A stretch of DNA of 7,515 nucleotides, from NCBI GenBank assembly GCA_027451565.1, contig DAIDJC010000167.1, forward strand, positions 1 to 7,515. The letters are read 5' to 3'. Position 1 is the stretch's first letter. Every line of letters starts with the position of its first letter. A program made the translations under genes and the position numbers. Positions 6,680 to 7,515 of this stretch are shown piece after piece. The stretch is from Limisphaerales bacterium (GTDB lineage: Bacteria; Verrucomicrobiota; Verrucomicrobiia; Limisphaerales; UBA11358). The notes under the pieces were generated by a model. That model saw only the letters and a program-made list of their open reading frames with translations. It searched no databases and was not told where the DNA came from.

Positions 6680-7515
6680 ATGAAACCACCCACCAAGGAC
6701 AAAAAGGCGGAAAGCTTCAGGGATGGCGTGGCGGCCCATGGCGGCGCCATTTCATTCCATGCGATGGCAAAGCCGGTTGGGTCCACCTGCAACCTGGACT
6801 GCACCTATTGTTATTATTTGAGCAAGGAACATCTGGACCGGGGACCGGGGGCGGGCAGAATGTCGGACGAAACCCTGGATCTGTTCATCCAGCAATACAT
6901 TGAAGGCACCGCCGGAAACGAGGTGGTTTTTTCATGGCAGGGCGGGGAGCCGACGCTGCTGGGGCTGGATTTTTTTCGGAAGGTGATTGAGTTTCAGAGG
7001 AAACATGCCAGGCCGGGTCAGCGCATCGAAAACGATTTGCAAACCAACGGCACATTACTCAACGAGGAATGGTGCGATTTTCTCAAGGAACATCGTTTTC
7101 TGGTGGGCCTGAGCATTGATGGTCCCAGGGAAATCCATGACCACTACCGGGTGACCAAGGGAGGACGCCCGACATTTGACCAGGTATTTGCCGCCGCAAA
7201 AATGCTTCAGCGGCGGGGCGTGCCTTTCAACACCCTGACCTGCGTGCACCGTTACAACGGGCGCCGTCCCAAGGACGTTTACCAGTTTTTGAGGCAGGAG
7301 CTGGACTCGCGTTACATCCAGTTCATACCCATTGTGGAACACAAACATTTCACGCAAGTCGCCCCGCAAAAATGGAGCGACACTGAACTGCCCAGGGACG
7401 GCGATCCTGAGGCTCGCCCCGGGCAGCCGGGTTCGATTGTCACCGATTGGTCGGTGGACCCGGACGACTGGGGATATTTTCTTTGCCACGTCTTTGACCG
7501 CTGGCTGGACCGCGA
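6680..7515 (+). CDS. Radical SAM protein, anaerobic sulfatase-maturating enzyme type (3' end cut by window)
   Basis: This is a predicted anaerobic sulfatase maturase, which converts a sulfatase active-site Cys or Ser to formylglycine using S-adenosylmethionine radical chemistry. The 278 visible residues include MAKPVGSTCNLDCTYCYY, whose Cys37, Cys41 and Cys44 bind the 4Fe-4S cluster (CxxxCxxC), then WQGGEPT (GGEP, 88-91), LQTNGTLL (120-127) and LSIDGP (144-149). The segment VDPDDWGYFLCHVFDRWL near the edge is also typical of the family. The C-terminal SPASM/auxiliary-cluster region, with its further cysteines, lies outside the window. The chosen ATG at 6680 gives 28 residues before MAKP, as in relatives that begin with a short tail and FH-x-MAKP; ATG 6764, or GTG 6728 with AGGGA four bases before it, are alternatives. 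It is divergent from the copper ATPase. Related SPASM peptide-modifying enzymes are a less likely alternative. No sulfatase gene is in view. Confidence 0.87.
   Translation, partial: MKPPTKDKKAESFRDGVAAHGGAISFHAMAKPVGSTCNLDCTYCYYLSKEHLDRGPGAGRMSDETLDLFIQQYIEGTAGNEVVFSWQGGEPTLLGLDFFRKVIEFQRKHARPGQRIENDLQTNGTLLNEEWCDFLKEHRFLVGLSIDGPREIHDHYRVTKGGRPTFDQVFAAAKMLQRRGVPFNTLTCVHRYNGRRPKDVYQFLRQELDSRYIQFIPIVEHKHFTQVAPQKWSDTELPRDGDPEARPGQPGSIVTDWSVDPDDWGYFLCHVFDRWLDR

Noticed and set aside
7055..7489. A 144-codon minus-strand frame opposite the radical SAM gene
   Set aside because: The plus-strand frame encodes the conserved TNGT and SIDGP motifs, so the opposite frame is a shadow.

Overview
The window is a compact, moderately GC-rich bacterial chromosomal segment with five protein-coding genes: two on the plus strand at the left, two on the minus strand in the middle, and one on the plus strand running off the right edge. 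No RNA gene, insertion sequence, CRISPR array or phage gene was found. Several features fit a bacterium of the Planctomycetota/Verrucomicrobiota type: a sulfatase-maturase-like radical SAM enzyme, an NtrC-class regulator, an M3 oligoendopeptidase, and weak or absent Shine-Dalgarno sequences before most starts. That placement is an inference; there is no marker gene here to settle it.

Left block (1-2120, plus strand): a class I glutamine-amidotransferase-like hydrolase of the gamma-glutamyl-GABA hydrolase (peptidase C26) family overlaps by four bases (ATGA) with a complete sigma-54-dependent response regulator (receiver, AAA+ and Fis-type helix-turn-helix). The two are probably one translationally coupled transcript. 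No histidine kinase is visible; it could lie upstream of the window.

Convergent spacer (2121-2335): about 215 bases with no convincing gene. It holds two weak hairpin structures that could end transcription from the two sides.

Middle block (2336-6541, minus strand): a copper-type P1B ATPase (CopA-like, one N-terminal CxxC metal-binding domain) is followed 120 bases downstream by an M3-family zinc oligoendopeptidase. A promoter-like -10 box in that 120-base gap suggests the peptidase can be transcribed separately. No copper-responsive regulator or copper chaperone is present in the window.

Right block (6641-7515, plus strand): a radical SAM enzyme of the anaerobic sulfatase-maturase type is transcribed divergently from the ATPase and is cut by the window end before its C-terminal iron-sulfur domain. 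Upstream of it is the best promoter match in the window (TGGACA, 17-base spacer, TATAAC), placed so that the mRNA would be almost leaderless.

I found no clearly new multi-gene system. The points worth a second look are family-level deviations: a GAFTGS loop in the regulator, a changed TM8 metal-site motif and an inserted segment in the ATPase, the near-leaderless promoter, and the hydrolase-regulator coupling.
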